DNA of 41,886 nt from the NCBI GenBank assembly GCA_036654455.1, contig JAVVRZ010000007.1, forward strand, positions 1 through 41,886. The letters are read 5' to 3'. Each line of letters opens with the position of its first letter. The first letter of the stretch is position 1. A program made the translations under genes and the position numbers. This document shows, piece by piece, positions 16,061-25,617 of the stretch. The stretch comes from Clostridia bacterium. Its GTDB lineage: Bacteria > Bacillota > Clostridia > Christensenellales > CAG-314. A model generated the notes under the pieces. That model was not told the origin of the DNA. It was given only the letters and a program-made list of their open reading frames with translations, and did no database searches.

Positions 16061-16705
16061 ATGGCTGAGAAGAAAGAGCAAGTAAAGAAAGAACAAGTTA
16101 AAGAAGCGCCAGCAGCTAAAAAGGCAAAAGAACCCGTAGCTAAAAAAGCGCCCGAGAAACTTGCGCCAAACAGATTGAAGCAATACTATGTAACCAACGT
16201 TGTGCCCTCTTTGGTTAAACACTTCAACTATATTAACGTTAACCAAGTCCCAAGACTTGAAAAAATAACCCTTAATTGCGGGTTAGGCGACTGTAAAGAC
16301 AACACTAAGTCTTTCCAAATCGCAGTTGACGAATTAAAGAGCATTAGCGGACAAAGACCAATTATTACTAAGGCAAAGAAGTCCGTAGCTAACTTTAAAG
16401 TAAGAGAAGGCATGAACGTAGGCGCAAAGGTTACGCTTAGAGGTAGAAGAATGTATGAGTTTATGGACAAATTAATGTCTATCGCTCTACCTAGGGTAAG
16501 AGACTTTCGTGGTATATCGGACAAATCCTTCGACGGAAGAGGCAACTATACAATGGGCGTAAAAGAGCAACTTATCTTCCCCGAAATAGTTTACGACCAA
16601 GTAGAAAAGACTCGTGGTTTTGATATTACATTCGTAACCACAGCAGCAACAGACGAAGAAGCTAAGCAACTGTTGCAACTGATGGGAATGCCTTTTAGGG
16701 CGTAA
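16061..16705 (+). CDS. rplE: 50S ribosomal protein L5 with basic N-terminal extension
   Basis: L5 binds 5S rRNA in the central protuberance. The core ([37 protein letters not shown]) is standard. Before it lie roughly 33 extra residues rich in Lys, Glu, Ala and Pro, giving 214 aa against about 180 normally. The ribosome site for this start, AAGGAGG, precedes ATG 16061, so the extension is likely translated. Confidence 0.96.
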   Translation: MAEKKEQVKKEQVKEAPAAKKAKEPVAKKAPEKLAPNRLKQYYVTNVVPSLVKHFNYINVNQVPRLEKITLNCGLGDCKDNTKSFQIAVDELKSISGQRPIITKAKKSVANFKVREGMNVGAKVTLRGRRMYEFMDKLMSIALPRVRDFRGISDKSFDGRGNYTMGVKEQLIFPEIVYDQVEKTRGFDITFVTTAATDEEAKQLLQLMGMPFRA

Positions 16706-16717
16706 GTGAGGTAACAA

Positions 16718-16903
16718 ATGGCAAGAAAAGCATTAATAAATAAGCAACAAAAACCCGCAAAATTCAGTACCCGTAAATACACAAGATGCACAATATGCGG
16801 TAGGCCGCACGCAGTGTTAAGTAAATACGGTATTTGCAGAATATGTTTTAGAAACTTAGCATACAAGGGAGAAATACCCGGTGTTAAGAAAGCTAGCTGG
16901 TAA
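16718..16903 (+). CDS. rpsZ: 30S ribosomal protein S14 type Z (zinc)
   Basis: A 61-aa S14 of the short, zinc-binding type: CTICGRPH and CRICFR give the CxxC...CxxC site. This form is typical of Gram-positive bacteria; zinc-free copies are often kept elsewhere for zinc shortage. It lies in the 30S head next to S19. Confidence 0.97.
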   Translation: MARKALINKQQKPAKFSTRKYTRCTICGRPHAVLSKYGICRICFRNLAYKGEIPGVKKASW

Positions 16904-16915
16904 GGAGGAAGAATA

Positions 16916-17314
16916 ATGGTAGTAACTGATACAATCGCTGATATGCTAACAAGAATTCGCAACGCATCAACAGCTAAACATACCGATGTAGAGATTCCTT
17001 CATCTAATACCAAAATGGCAATAGCTAAAATATTGCTCGACGAAGGATATATTACTGCGGTAGAAGAAAAGAAAGACAAAATACAAGGCACAATTAAAAT
17101 AACCTTAAAATATGGTCCTAAGGGCGTAAAAGTTTTTAGCGGACTAAGAAGAATTAGCAAACCCGGACTAAGAGTATATTCTCCGGCAGACCAACTGCCC
17201 AAAGTACTTAATGGTCTAGGCATAGCTATCGTTTCTACATCTAAGGGTATTATGACAGACAAAAATGCTCGTGCGCAAAACTTAGGCGGCGAAGTATTAG
17301 CGTATGTGTGGTAG
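16916..17314 (+). CDS. rpsH: 30S ribosomal protein S8
   Basis: A 132-aa protein with [13 protein letters not shown] at the start and the C-terminal [13 protein letters not shown] motif. S8 binds the central domain of 16S rRNA; in E. coli it is the repressor of the spc operon by binding near rplE. No such target was visible to me here. Confidence 0.97.
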   Translation: MVVTDTIADMLTRIRNASTAKHTDVEIPSSNTKMAIAKILLDEGYITAVEEKKDKIQGTIKITLKYGPKGVKVFSGLRRISKPGLRVYSPADQLPKVLNGLGIAIVSTSKGIMTDKNARAQNLGGEVLAYVW

Positions 17315-17326
17315 GAGGAAGATTAA

Positions 17327-17866
17327 ATGTCAAGAATAGGTAATAAACATATCCCAATACCCGCAGGCGTAGAAGTAAAAATAGCTGGTAGCTTAATTAC
17401 GGTTAAAGGCCCTAAGGGCGTTCTTTCAAGAGATATCGGCAAAGAAATCGTCTGCAAACAAGACGGTAGTGCGTTAATCTTTACTCGTCCTAACGAAGAA
17501 AAAGAAACTCGTGCTAAACACGGCTTGTATAGAGCTTTGGTAAATAATATGGTAGTAGGCGTAACCACTGGTTTTAGTAGAACGCTTGTTACAAACGGTA
17601 TAGGCTATCGTATCCAAGTAAACGGTAACAAATTAGTGCTTAATATAGGATATTCTCACCCAATCGAAATTATAGCCCCAGCAGGAATTAAGATTGAGTG
17701 TCCTAATGCAACCGATATCCTTGTTTCTGGCATTGACAAAGAACTTGTAGGTCAAGTATCTGCCGACATTAAGGCCGAAAGACCAGTTGAACCTTATCAT
17801 GCGTATGGAATTAGATATAAGGAAGAAGTGGTTGTGCTGAAAGAAGGCAAGAAGACAGGTAAATAG
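17327..17866 (+). CDS. rplF: 50S ribosomal protein L6
   Basis: A 179-aa protein of normal size, with SRIGNKHIPIPAGV at the start and the C-terminal signature KAERPVEPYHAYGIRYKEE, where families usually show GKGIRY. L6 lies near the sarcin-ricin loop where translation factors act. GGAGG precedes the ATG. Confidence 0.97.
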   Translation: MSRIGNKHIPIPAGVEVKIAGSLITVKGPKGVLSRDIGKEIVCKQDGSALIFTRPNEEKETRAKHGLYRALVNNMVVGVTTGFSRTLVTNGIGYRIQVNGNKLVLNIGYSHPIEIIAPAGIKIECPNATDILVSGIDKELVGQVSADIKAERPVEPYHAYGIRYKEEVVVLKEGKKTGK

Positions 17867-17877
17867 GGGGTAATACA

Positions 17878-18240
17878 ATGATAATCAAAAAAGATAAAAA
17901 TCAAGATAGAGTAATTCGCCACGAAAGAGTGACCAAAAAAGTCTTTGGTACGTCAGTTTCGCCCCGTCTTAACGTTTACCGTAGCACAAGTTATATTTAC
18001 GCTCAAATTATCAACGATATTGACGGCGTAACACTATGCTCAGCATCTTCTTTTGCGCAAAAACAAGAGCTAAAAGGTAAAAACAAAGTCGAGCAAGCTA
18101 AATTAATCGGCGAGATGATTGGCAAAAAAGCAATCGAACTTGGCATTACCCAAGTTGTGTTTGATAGAGGCGGATACATCTATATCGGCAGAGTTCAAGC
18201 ATTAGCAGAGGGCGCGCGTAAAGCCGGCTTGAAGTTTTAG
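17878..18240 (+). CDS. rplR: 50S ribosomal protein L18
   Basis: A 120-aa protein with the L18 motifs [16 protein letters not shown] and [22 protein letters not shown]. With L5 and 5S rRNA it builds the central protuberance. Preceded by AGGGGGT. Confidence 0.97.
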   Translation: MIIKKDKNQDRVIRHERVTKKVFGTSVSPRLNVYRSTSYIYAQIINDIDGVTLCSASSFAQKQELKGKNKVEQAKLIGEMIGKKAIELGITQVVFDRGGYIYIGRVQALAEGARKAGLKF

Positions 18241-18251
18241 GAGGAATAATA

Positions 18252-18881
18252 ATGAGTGAAGTAGAAAATTTAACTAATCAACCAGCCCAAGAAACGACAG
18301 AGCAGGCTAAACCGCAAGGTTATAGAGAACGTACTTTTAATAGAGATAAAACCGCTAACCCTAACGACAGACGTGGTGGCAGAAGACCTCAACGTGACGC
18401 TAAGGAAGACGACGGCTTAATCAAAAAGACCGTAGCTATCAATCGTGTAACTAAGGTTGTTAAGGGCGGTAGAACTATGCGTTTCTCGGCAGTTGTAGTC
18501 GTAGGCGACGGCAACGGCAAGGTTGGTATCGGCACAGGTAAAGCAGGCGAAGTTCCACAAGCAATCGAGAAGGCAACTCAAAGAGCTAAGGCAAGTATGA
18601 CTTATATAGCTCGTAAAGATACCTCAATACCTCACGAAGCAATAGGTAAATTCGGTCGTGGACACGTTCTACTATTACCAGCTGAAAAAGGAACAGGCGT
18701 TATCGCTGGCGGTTCGGTAAGAAACGTACTTGAAGCGGCAGGTATTAAAGATATCCGCACAAAGTCGTATGGCAGTAACACTCCTGTAAACTGCGCTAAG
18801 GCAACGATGGAAGGCTTAATGATGCTCCGCACAGCCGAGCAAATTGCAGCTATTCGTGGCAAGCGTGTAGAAGAGCTATAA
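18252..18881 (+). CDS. rpsE: 30S ribosomal protein S5 with N-terminal extension
   Basis: S5 helps keep decoding accurate and unwinds mRNA at the entry site. The core begins near [21 protein letters not shown] and has [18 protein letters not shown]. Ahead of it are roughly 40 extra residues, polar and rich in Arg, Asp and Gln, so the protein is 209 aa rather than about 166. GGAGG supports this start. Confidence 0.96.
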   Translation: MSEVENLTNQPAQETTEQAKPQGYRERTFNRDKTANPNDRRGGRRPQRDAKEDDGLIKKTVAINRVTKVVKGGRTMRFSAVVVVGDGNGKVGIGTGKAGEVPQAIEKATQRAKASMTYIARKDTSIPHEAIGKFGRGHVLLLPAEKGTGVIAGGSVRNVLEAAGIKDIRTKSYGSNTPVNCAKATMEGLMMLRTAEQIAAIRGKRVEEL

Positions 18882-18899
18882 AAAGGGGGATAACATCTA

Positions 18900-19196
18900 A
18901 TGGCTATAACAGATAAAAAAGAGCCTTTGTATATTAACGGTAAATATGTGGTTACATCAACAGAGCCTTTGCACAACGCTAACTTTCAAAAAGGCGAATG
19001 CCCTTACACAATTACAGACAAAAAAGTAAGAGTAACCCTTATTAAAAGCACAGTCGCTTGTTTAAAAGGTCAAATTGCCACAGTTGAGGCGCTAGGCTTA
19101 CACAAGATTAGACAAAGCAAAATATTTAACAACAGCGAAGCACTGCAAGGTATGTTATTTAAAGTAAGACACCTAGTGCAAGTTGACGAGATTTAA
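18900..19196 (+). CDS. rpmD: 50S ribosomal protein L30 with N-terminal extension
   Basis: The C-terminal part ([27 protein letters not shown]...V.HLV.V) is the whole of a normal 58-60-aa L30. The protein here is 98 aa because of about 40 added N-terminal residues with no motif I recognise. AAAGGGGGA sits before ATG 18900; there is no good internal start with a ribosome site directly at the core, so I keep the long form, with some doubt. Confidence 0.9.
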   Translation: MAITDKKEPLYINGKYVVTSTEPLHNANFQKGECPYTITDKKVRVTLIKSTVACLKGQIATVEALGLHKIRQSKIFNNSEALQGMLFKVRHLVQVDEI

Positions 19197-19206
19197 GGAG
19201 GCAGAT

Positions 19207-19656
19207 ATGAGAATACACACTATTTCCCCAGCCGAAGGTTCTAACAAGCAACCTAGAAGATTGGGTAGAGGTATAGGAAGCGGCCTCGGCAAAACAAGCG
19301 GTAAAGGACACAAGGGTCAGTGGGCTCGTAGCGGTGGCGGAGTTCGTCCCGGCTTTGAGGGCGGACAAACTCCTATCGCTAGAAGACTACCTAAACGTGG
19401 TTTTAACAACAAGACCTTTACAATGGACTACACCGTAATTAACGTAAGCGATTTGCAAAATTTTGACGACAACGCAGTAGTCACGATTGAATTGCTTGAA
19501 GAAATGAGAATAATCAATATCAAACATAACGCAGGACTTAAAATTTTAGGCAACGGCGAGTTAACAAAAAAGTTGACTGTTCAAGCTAATAAATTTTCTA
19601 CCGTAGCTAAACAAAAAATTGAAAGCATAGGTGGGACTGTCGAGGTAATTGCATAA
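19207..19656 (+). CDS. rplO: 50S ribosomal protein L15
   Basis: A 149-aa protein with the glycine-rich start [19 protein letters not shown] and [21 protein letters not shown] 19207, after AAGGAGG, is chosen over an in-frame upstream ATG that would overlap rpmD. Its stop overlaps the secY start by one base. Confidence 0.97.
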   Translation: MRIHTISPAEGSNKQPRRLGRGIGSGLGKTSGKGHKGQWARSGGGVRPGFEGGQTPIARRLPKRGFNNKTFTMDYTVINVSDLQNFDDNAVVTIELLEEMRIINIKHNAGLKILGNGELTKKLTVQANKFSTVAKQKIESIGGTVEVIA

Positions 19657-20990
19657 TGTTTGAAACGATTAAAAACGCCTTTAAGGTCAAAGAAGTACGC
19701 AACAAAATCCTTATGACAATTTTGTTTGTATTTATTTACAGGCTAGGTTGTTTTATACCGATTCCCGGACTTGACATCTACGGCAACATCGACTTAGGCG
19801 ACAGCTACAACCTTCTTAGCATTATGAACGCTATTACAGGTTCGGCTCTTGCTCAGGGTACGTTGTTTGCGATAGGTATCGGTCCGTATATCAACGCTTC
19901 AATTATAATGCAACTATTAACAGTAGCAATTCCGGCGCTAGAAAGAATGTCAAAAGAAGGCGAGGACGGCAAGAAAAAGATAGAGAAGATTACCCGTTGG
20001 GTAACCCTTGTTCTTGCAATCGTCAACGCAGTTGGCATTTTGTTAGCGTTTAAGAACCAATCTGCAAGCATACTCAACGTCAATATGATAAGCGCACAAA
20101 TTACCCTACCTGTTTGGTTGTTATTTGTCTACGCTACCATTATGTTAGTAGGCGGAAGTATGATATGTATGTGGATAGGCGAGAGAATTACCGAATACGG
20201 CGTTTCAAACGGTATTTCAATGCTAATCTTCGTAGGTATTCTTTCAACCGCAGGTTCAAGCTTACTTAACAGCTTTAAGCTAATAGGCGACAATGGTTGG
20301 AATCCGGTCGGCTGGGAGCTAATGGGGTTCTTAATCGTAGTAGTTGCAATATTTGGTTTCATTACTTGGGTTGACGGCGCTGAAAGAAAAATTAACGTTC
20401 AATACGCTAAACAAATCAAAGGCAACAAGATGTACGGTGGTCAATCGACCTATATACCCGTTAAAGTAAATGCTTCGGGCGTATTACCGTTAATCTTCGC
20501 TTTTGCAATTATGTCTTTCCCATCAATGCTAATTAGCACTTTTTGGTCAACGACCGACTTTGCTACTTGGTGGTCTAAGTATATGACTAACGCAGGCGGA
20601 TATTGGGTTGGCACAACAGTTTATACGGTGTTACTAGCTGTATTTATATTTGTGTTCAGCTATTTCTATTCGCAAATACAATTTAACCCTATCGAAATCA
20701 GCAAGAATTTGCAACAAAACGGCGGTTTTGTACCCGGTATTAGACCGGGCAGAGAAACAAGCGAATATCTAGCAAGAGTCGTATCCCGCATAACTTTATG
20801 GGGAGCTGTATTCCTTGCCTTTATCGCTCTTGTACCTAACTTAATCTTTGGTTTAGTTACTACAAACAGCCAGTTGCTCAACGCTTTCTCGGCGACGGGA
20901 ATGTTGATTATAGTAAGCGTCGCATTGGAATTTGACAAGTCGCTAGAAAATCAAATTATGATGAGACACTATAAAGGGTTCTTAAAATGA
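19656..20990 (+). CDS. secY: Preprotein translocase subunit SecY
   Basis: The 444-aa channel protein through which secreted and membrane proteins pass, with SecE and SecG. About ten membrane segments are visible, and the early RLGCFIPIPGLD, the plug-region GSALAQGTLFAIGIGPYINASI and the C-terminal FNPIEISKNLQQNGGFVPGIRPG match SecY. secG is also in this window at 40725. Confidence 0.97.
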   Translation: MFETIKNAFKVKEVRNKILMTILFVFIYRLGCFIPIPGLDIYGNIDLGDSYNLLSIMNAITGSALAQGTLFAIGIGPYINASIIMQLLTVAIPALERMSKEGEDGKKKIEKITRWVTLVLAIVNAVGILLAFKNQSASILNVNMISAQITLPVWLLFVYATIMLVGGSMICMWIGERITEYGVSNGISMLIFVGILSTAGSSLLNSFKLIGDNGWNPVGWELMGFLIVVVAIFGFITWVDGAERKINVQYAKQIKGNKMYGGQSTYIPVKVNASGVLPLIFAFAIMSFPSMLISTFWSTTDFATWWSKYMTNAGGYWVGTTVYTVLLAVFIFVFSYFYSQIQFNPIEISKNLQQNGGFVPGIRPGRETSEYLARVVSRITLWGAVFLAFIALVPNLIFGLVTTNSQLLNAFSATGMLIIVSVALEFDKSLENQIMMRHYKGFLK

Positions 20991-21607
20991 GATTAATATT
21001 GCTGGGCGCTCCGGGAAGTGGCAAAGGGACGCAGGCGACTAAACTGTCGGCAAAACTTGGTATTCCTCAAATTTCTACCGGCGACATATTTAGAAAGAAT
21101 ATCAAAGAGCATACTGCATTAGGGCTTAAAGTCCAACAGACAGTAGACAGTGGCGGGCTTGTCGACGATGACCTTGTAATACAAATGGTAATAGACCGCT
21201 TAAATCAGCCTGACGCTATAAACGGTTACATCTTAGACGGGTTTCCTCGTTCAATTCCACAAGCTATTGCCCTTGACCAATCAGTTAAGATTGACTATGT
21301 GCTTAATTTAAGTATAGACAAACAAATAGTCATTAACCGTATGGCAAGTAGGCGAACGTGCAGTTCTTGCGGTAGCGTATATAATGCAAATGATTTAAGA
21401 ACTGAAATATGCAATAAATGCGGTGGACAGCTCATTACTCGTTTAGACGACAAACCCGAGTCGGTTACTCACCGTTTGGAAGTGTATGAGCAAACCACTA
21501 GACCTATGATAGACTACTACTCGGCGCTTGACAGACTATATAATATCAATGCTAACGCCACACCTGAGCAAGTGTTTAGCGATATAATGTTGGTGCTGGG
21601 TAAATGA
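20987..21607 (+). CDS. adk: Adenylate kinase, zinc-binding lid
   Basis: A 206-aa enzyme interconverting ATP, ADP and AMP. GAPGSGKGTQA is the P-loop, DGFPR follows, and the lid carries CSSCGS and CNKCGG, a four-cysteine zinc site common in Gram-positive forms. Its ATG overlaps the secY stop by 4 bp, and its own stop overlaps map in the same way. Confidence 0.97.
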   Translation: MRLILLGAPGSGKGTQATKLSAKLGIPQISTGDIFRKNIKEHTALGLKVQQTVDSGGLVDDDLVIQMVIDRLNQPDAINGYILDGFPRSIPQAIALDQSVKIDYVLNLSIDKQIVINRMASRRTCSSCGSVYNANDLRTEICNKCGGQLITRLDDKPESVTHRLEVYEQTTRPMIDYYSALDRLYNINANATPEQVFSDIMLVLGK

Positions 21608-22350
21608 TTTATATAAAAAGCAAATTAGAAATAGAATTAATGCGCAAGGCAAACATACTTGTAAGAGATACTCTCAATATGCTTCTTGACAATACTGCCG
21701 AGGGTATGACGACTTATCAACTTGACAAGCTAGCCTACGAATACATTATCTCAAAGGGCGGAGTTCCGTCGTTTCTACACTTTCAAGGTTTCCCTGCTTC
21801 TATATGCGTGTCAATCAACGACGAGGTTGTTCACGGTATTCCTAGCAAAAAAAGACGCTTGCAAGAAGGCGATATTGTTAGTTATGACTGCGGAGTAATT
21901 CTTCAAGGTTGGCAGGGCGATGCGGCAAGGACGATTGGAGTCGGCAAAATTTCCAAAGAATGTCAACAGCTAATTGACGTTACCAAACAAAGTTTTTTCG
22001 AAGGTATGAAAGTAATCAAACCTTCGGCAAGACTAGGCGACTTAGGTCACGCAATACAAACTTATGTCGAGCAATTTGGCTATGGCGTAGTTAGAGATTT
22101 ATGCGGACACGGTATTGGTAGAGATATGCACGAAGACCCAAACATTCCAAACTTTGGTATGGCAGGCAAAGGGCTAAGACTCGCTAGCGGTATGGTAATA
22201 GCAGTTGAGCCTATGGTAAATATGGGCACTCACAAGGTAATGACCTTACCAGACGGTTGGACAGTAAAGACGCTCGATGGTATGCCAAGCGCACACTACG
22301 AAAATACTTTGGCAATAACCGATGACGGCGTAGATATACTGTCACTTTAA
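21604..22350 (+). CDS. map: Type I methionine aminopeptidase
   Basis: A 248-aa enzyme that removes the initiator methionine. The metal ligands are visible: Asp in YDCGV, Asp in GDAART, His in GHGIG, Glu in VEPMV and Glu in HYENTLAI. The start is by translational coupling (ATGA with adk). The secY-adk-map order is typical of Firmicutes. Confidence 0.97.
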   Translation: MIYIKSKLEIELMRKANILVRDTLNMLLDNTAEGMTTYQLDKLAYEYIISKGGVPSFLHFQGFPASICVSINDEVVHGIPSKKRRLQEGDIVSYDCGVILQGWQGDAARTIGVGKISKECQQLIDVTKQSFFEGMKVIKPSARLGDLGHAIQTYVEQFGYGVVRDLCGHGIGRDMHEDPNIPNFGMAGKGLRLASGMVIAVEPMVNMGTHKVMTLPDGWTVKTLDGMPSAHYENTLAITDDGVDILSL

Positions 22351-22365
22351 TAAAAAAAGGATAAT

Positions 22366-22647
22366 ATGGACGACCATTTACGAATAGGTTGCGTTGTTTA
22401 TTCCAAGATGGGTAGGGATAGCGGTAAATACTATATGGTAGTTAGCCTAGCCGACCAATACGCTTATATAGCCGATGGCAACCTTAGAAAATTAAAAAAT
22501 CCTAAAAAGAAAAATATAAAACACATCAAAGATAGCGGTATTGTTTTAGAAACAATCGCCGAGAAATTAATTTCCGGCAAAAAAGTATTCGATACCGAAC
22601 TTAGTAGCGCCATAAGAGAGCTTAATTCTAATAACGGAGGTAACTAA
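22366..22647 (+). CDS. KOW domain RNA-binding protein (L14e-like)
   Basis: A 93-aa protein with a KOW-like fold at the start ([20 protein letters not shown]). Such proteins commonly sit between map and infA in Firmicutes ribosomal operons and resemble archaeal/eukaryotic L14e/L6e. Role in translation is assumed from position; not established. The stop overlaps the infA start by one base. Confidence 0.85.
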   Translation: MDDHLRIGCVVYSKMGRDSGKYYMVVSLADQYAYIADGNLRKLKNPKKKNIKHIKDSGIVLETIAEKLISGKKVFDTELSSAIRELNSNNGGN

Positions 22648-22886
22648 TGTCAAAGGACGATTGCATTGAAGTAGAAGGCGTGGTCGTAGAAGCTTTGCGA
22701 AACGCGACTTTTGTAGTCAAACTTAGCAACAATCACATAATTAATGCCTACATCTCAGGCAAATTGAGAATGCACTATATCAAAATTCTGCCCGGAGATA
22801 CCGTAAAAATTGAAATGAGTCCCTATGATTTGACAAAAGGGCGCATCGTATGGAGAGGCAAACCTAACAACCCAACAAACAATTAA
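22647..22886 (+). CDS. infA: Translation initiation factor IF-1
   Basis: A 79-aa OB-fold factor (usual length about 72), recognised by [38 protein letters not shown] and [11 protein letters not shown]. It blocks the A-site during initiation. A CGGAGG ribosome site lies 6 nt ahead of the ATG. Confidence 0.96.
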   Translation: MSKDDCIEVEGVVVEALRNATFVVKLSNNHIINAYISGKLRMHYIKILPGDTVKIEMSPYDLTKGRIVWRGKPNNPTNN

Positions 22887-22902
22887 GAAGGAGAGAAAAA
22901 CA

Positions 22903-23016
22903 ATGAAAGTAAGACCATCTGTAAAGAAAATTTGCGACAAATGTAAAATTATTAAGAGAGACGGCAAAGTTATGGTTATTTGCTCTAATCCCAAACACAA
23001 ACAAAGACAAGGCTAG
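22903..23016 (+). CDS. rpmJ: 50S ribosomal protein L36
   Basis: A 37-aa protein starting [15 protein letters not shown]. Cys11, Cys14, Cys27 and His32 form the zinc site of the C+ type L36. It follows infA after AAGGAG, and is followed by a 102-bp structured gap before rpsM. Confidence 0.97.
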   Translation: MKVRPSVKKICDKCKIIKRDGKVMVICSNPKHKQRQG

Positions 23017-23028
23017 TAAAAATAATCT

Positions 23029-23079
23029 GGCGACGAGGTAATTAGTTACATTCCAATTAAACTAATCGCCTAAGTTGCC
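23029..23079 (+). promoter_or_regulatory. Nested hairpin in the rpmJ-rpsM gap (possible regulatory RNA)
   Basis: Three stems nest: GGCGAC (23029-23034) with GTTGCC (23074-23079); AGG with CCT; and ATTAGTT (23041-23047) with AACTAAT (23060-23066). No T-run follows, so it is not a terminator. It is placed where enterobacteria carry the S4-binding leader of the alpha operon; whether it has that role here is a guess. Confidence 0.5.
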
Positions 23080-23118
23080 GTATATATATCAAATATAATA
23101 ACATAAGGAGAATATTAA

Positions 23119-23499
23119 ATGGCTCGTATTTCCGGCGTAGATTTACCCAGAGAAAAACGCATAGAGATAGGTCTAACCTATATTTTTGGTATAGGTCAAC
23201 CTACCGCTGACAAAATATTAGCAGAAACTGGGGTTAGCCCCGATGTTCGTGTTAAAGATTTGTCCGAAGGCGATGTTTCTAAGCTAAGAGAGTACATCGA
23301 GAAACATCTGCACGTAGAAGGCGACTTACGTAGAGAAGTTGCTCAAAACATAAAACTAATGAAGGACATTGGCTCATACAGAGGCGTTCGTCACAGAAAA
23401 GGACTACCTGTAAGAGGTCAAAACACTAAACAAAATGCTCGCACAAGAAAAGGACCTAAGCGTACCGTTTCTCGTGGTAAAAAAGCAGTAGAAAAGTAG
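23119..23499 (+). CDS. rpsM: 30S ribosomal protein S13
   Basis: A 126-aa protein with [25 protein letters not shown] at the start and the basic C-terminus RGLPVRGQ-like (here [19 protein letters not shown]). S13 contacts P-site tRNA and the large subunit. AAGGAG before the ATG. Confidence 0.97.
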   Translation: MARISGVDLPREKRIEIGLTYIFGIGQPTADKILAETGVSPDVRVKDLSEGDVSKLREYIEKHLHVEGDLRREVAQNIKLMKDIGSYRGVRHRKGLPVRGQNTKQNARTRKGPKRTVSRGKKAVEK

Positions 23500-23511
23500 G
23501 AGGAATAAACT

Positions 23512-23901
23512 ATGGCAGTAAAGAAATCAACCAAGAAAAAGAAAGATTTTAGACGAGTTGAAAAAGGTGCCGTTCATATTCACGCCTCCTTTAACAACAC
23601 GTTAGTAACCGTAACCGACGCAAATGGTAATGCGCTTAGTCAAAGTTCGTCTGGCAGTTTAGGTTTTAGAGGCAGTAAGAAAAGCACAGCTTTCGCAGCT
23701 CAACAAGCAGCAGAAACAGCCGTAGGCAAAGCCAAAGAATATGGACTACAAAGCGTTGAGGTATATATCAAAGGACCCGGTCAAGGCAGAGAATCTGCAA
23801 TTAGAGCGTTACAAACAGCAGGACTACAAGTAACCCTAATCAAAGACGTTTCCCCAATACCTCACAATGGTTGCCGTCCACCAAAACGTAGAAGAATATA
23901 A
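23512..23901 (+). CDS. rpsK: 30S ribosomal protein S11
   Basis: A 129-aa protein with [21 protein letters not shown] and the conserved ending [18 protein letters not shown]. It forms part of the platform that holds the mRNA exit side. Confidence 0.98.
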   Translation: MAVKKSTKKKKDFRRVEKGAVHIHASFNNTLVTVTDANGNALSQSSSGSLGFRGSKKSTAFAAQQAAETAVGKAKEYGLQSVEVYIKGPGQGRESAIRALQTAGLQVTLIKDVSPIPHNGCRPPKRRRI

Positions 23902-23916
23902 AAGGAGAATTAGAAT

Positions 23917-24540
23917 ATGGCAAGATATACAGGCGCAGACTGTCGCCAATGCAGAAGAGAGAAAGTTAAGCTATTCTTAAAAGGCGATAGATGCTTTTCT
24001 AGCAAATGCGCATTAACCCGTAGGGCTAAACTTCCCGGTCAACACTGGAATACCCGTAAGAAGATTACCGAATACGGTATGCAATTAAGAGAAAAACAAA
24101 AGACTAAGAGAATTTATGGGCTTCAAGAAAGACAGTTTCACGGTTACTACGAAAAAGCCGAAACTATGCGTGGCGTTACCGGTACAAATATGTTGGTTAT
24201 GCTTGAAAAAAGGCTAGATAACATTATTTATCGTATGGGTATTGGCGCATCTCGTTCGCAAGCTCGTCAATTAGTCACACACGGACATATTACTATCAAC
24301 GGCGCTCCCGTTAATATACCATCATACTCGGTTAAAGCAGGCGATGTTATTGCTATTAAAGAGAACAAAGCAAATATCCCTTACTTTGTAGAGTTAAAGC
24401 AAATGAAATCTGCCGTATTGCCCAAATGGTTAGAGTTTAACAATTCTACCTTAGTAGGCAAAATGCTTGCAGAGCCAACTCGTGAAGACATCGATCCAAG
24501 TTTCCAAGAACATATGATTGTCGAGTTATACTCCAAGTAG
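23917..24540 (+). CDS. rpsD: 30S ribosomal protein S4 with cysteine motif
   Basis: A 207-aa protein. The N-terminal CRQC...CFSSKC makes the zinc-binding form of S4. The S4 RNA-binding domain is RLDNIIYRMGIGASRSQARQLV. S4 begins 16S rRNA assembly and often controls its own synthesis. Confidence 0.97.
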   Translation: MARYTGADCRQCRREKVKLFLKGDRCFSSKCALTRRAKLPGQHWNTRKKITEYGMQLREKQKTKRIYGLQERQFHGYYEKAETMRGVTGTNMLVMLEKRLDNIIYRMGIGASRSQARQLVTHGHITINGAPVNIPSYSVKAGDVIAIKENKANIPYFVELKQMKSAVLPKWLEFNNSTLVGKMLAEPTREDIDPSFQEHMIVELYSK

Positions 24541-24612
24541 CATTTACCCTAAGAGTTTGTGGTTGCTCTTTTGTACGCAAAATCACAAAAAATTTAATAA
24601 AAGGAGATTGTT

Positions 24613-25593
24613 TTGCTTATGATGGAAATAGAAAAACCAAAAATTGTTGTTAAAGAATCCCCAGACGCCAGCTCGATAACTGTTGTTGTCGAACCGCTGG
24701 AAAGAGGTTTTGGAATAACACTAGGCAATGCTCTTCGCAGGGTATTACTATCGGCGCTTCCGGGCGTAGCAGTAGTAGGGGTAAAGATTGACGGTGTAGA
24801 ACACGAATTTAGTACGGTAAATGGAGTAAAAGAAGACGTTACCGAAATAATACTCAACCTTAAATGTCTGTGCCTTAAATCAATCAATACAGATAAGGCA
24901 TTTAGAACAACAATCGGTATCCATAAAAAAGGTCCTTGCGAGGTTTACGCAGGCGATATAGAAACAGACGCCGAATTAGAAATTCTCAACCCCGACCTAC
25001 CAATATGCACGATAGACGAGGGCGCAGAACTTAACGCCGAACTATTTGTCGCAAGAGGCAGAGGCTATGTTTCGGCAGAACGCAACAAAGAAATAAATAG
25101 AGAACTTAACATAGTACACCCCATAGGGTTTATTCCAACAGACTCAATTTATTCCCCAGTTGTAAAAGTTAATTATAACGTTGAACCTGCAAGAGTAGGG
25201 CATAATATAGGCTTTGACAAACTTACATTAGAGTGTGAGACCAACAAAGCATTTACAGGCAGAGAGATTATCTCTCTTGCGGCAAGACTGCTAGGCGAAT
25301 ATATTTCAATGTTTAGCGAGCTTGCAGATAGCCTAAACGGTATAGGCGATATTTTGGTCGACGGTGGCACAGATGTCAAGAAGAAAGTCTTAGATATGAG
25401 CGTGGACGATATGGATTTATCGGTTAGAAGCTTCAACTGCTTAAAGCGCGCAGGTATCCAAACCGTAGAAGACCTAACAAAACGTAGTGAAGACGATATG
25501 CTAAAAGTGAGAAACTTGGGAAGAAAGTCGCTTGATGAGGTAATTGCCAAACTTGAAAGTTACGGCTTATGCCTTAGAAGCAAAGATGACTAA
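24613..25593 (+). CDS. rpoA: RNA polymerase alpha subunit
   Basis: A 326-aa subunit that nucleates RNA polymerase assembly. The N-terminal part (ERGFGITLGNALRRVLLSALPG) dimerises; the C-terminal domain (LDEVIAKLESYGL; RNLGRKS) contacts UP elements such as the A-tracts at 9876. The start is uncertain: TTG 24613 is 6 nt after AAGGAG, but ATG 24619 or 24622 would match the usual MIEIEKP-like N-terminus. The 72-bp gap upstream holds only a small hairpin. Confidence 0.95.
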   Translation: MLMMEIEKPKIVVKESPDASSITVVVEPLERGFGITLGNALRRVLLSALPGVAVVGVKIDGVEHEFSTVNGVKEDVTEIILNLKCLCLKSINTDKAFRTTIGIHKKGPCEVYAGDIETDAELEILNPDLPICTIDEGAELNAELFVARGRGYVSAERNKEINRELNIVHPIGFIPTDSIYSPVVKVNYNVEPARVGHNIGFDKLTLECETNKAFTGREIISLAARLLGEYISMFSELADSLNGIGDILVDGGTDVKKKVLDMSVDDMDLSVRSFNCLKRAGIQTVEDLTKRSEDDMLKVRNLGRKSLDEVIAKLESYGLCLRSKDD

Positions 25594-25617
25594 TAGTAAA
25601 CAGGAGGCTAAATTACA

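Noticed and set aside
16591..17262. 223-codon minus-strand frame opposite rplE, rpsZ and rpsH
   Set aside because: It lies entirely antisense to well-identified ribosomal genes with good ribosome sites and matches no family I recognise.
24551..24572. Small hairpin before rpoA as an internal terminator
   Set aside because: The stem is only about 5 bp with a 10-nt loop; too weak to separate rpoA from rpsD.
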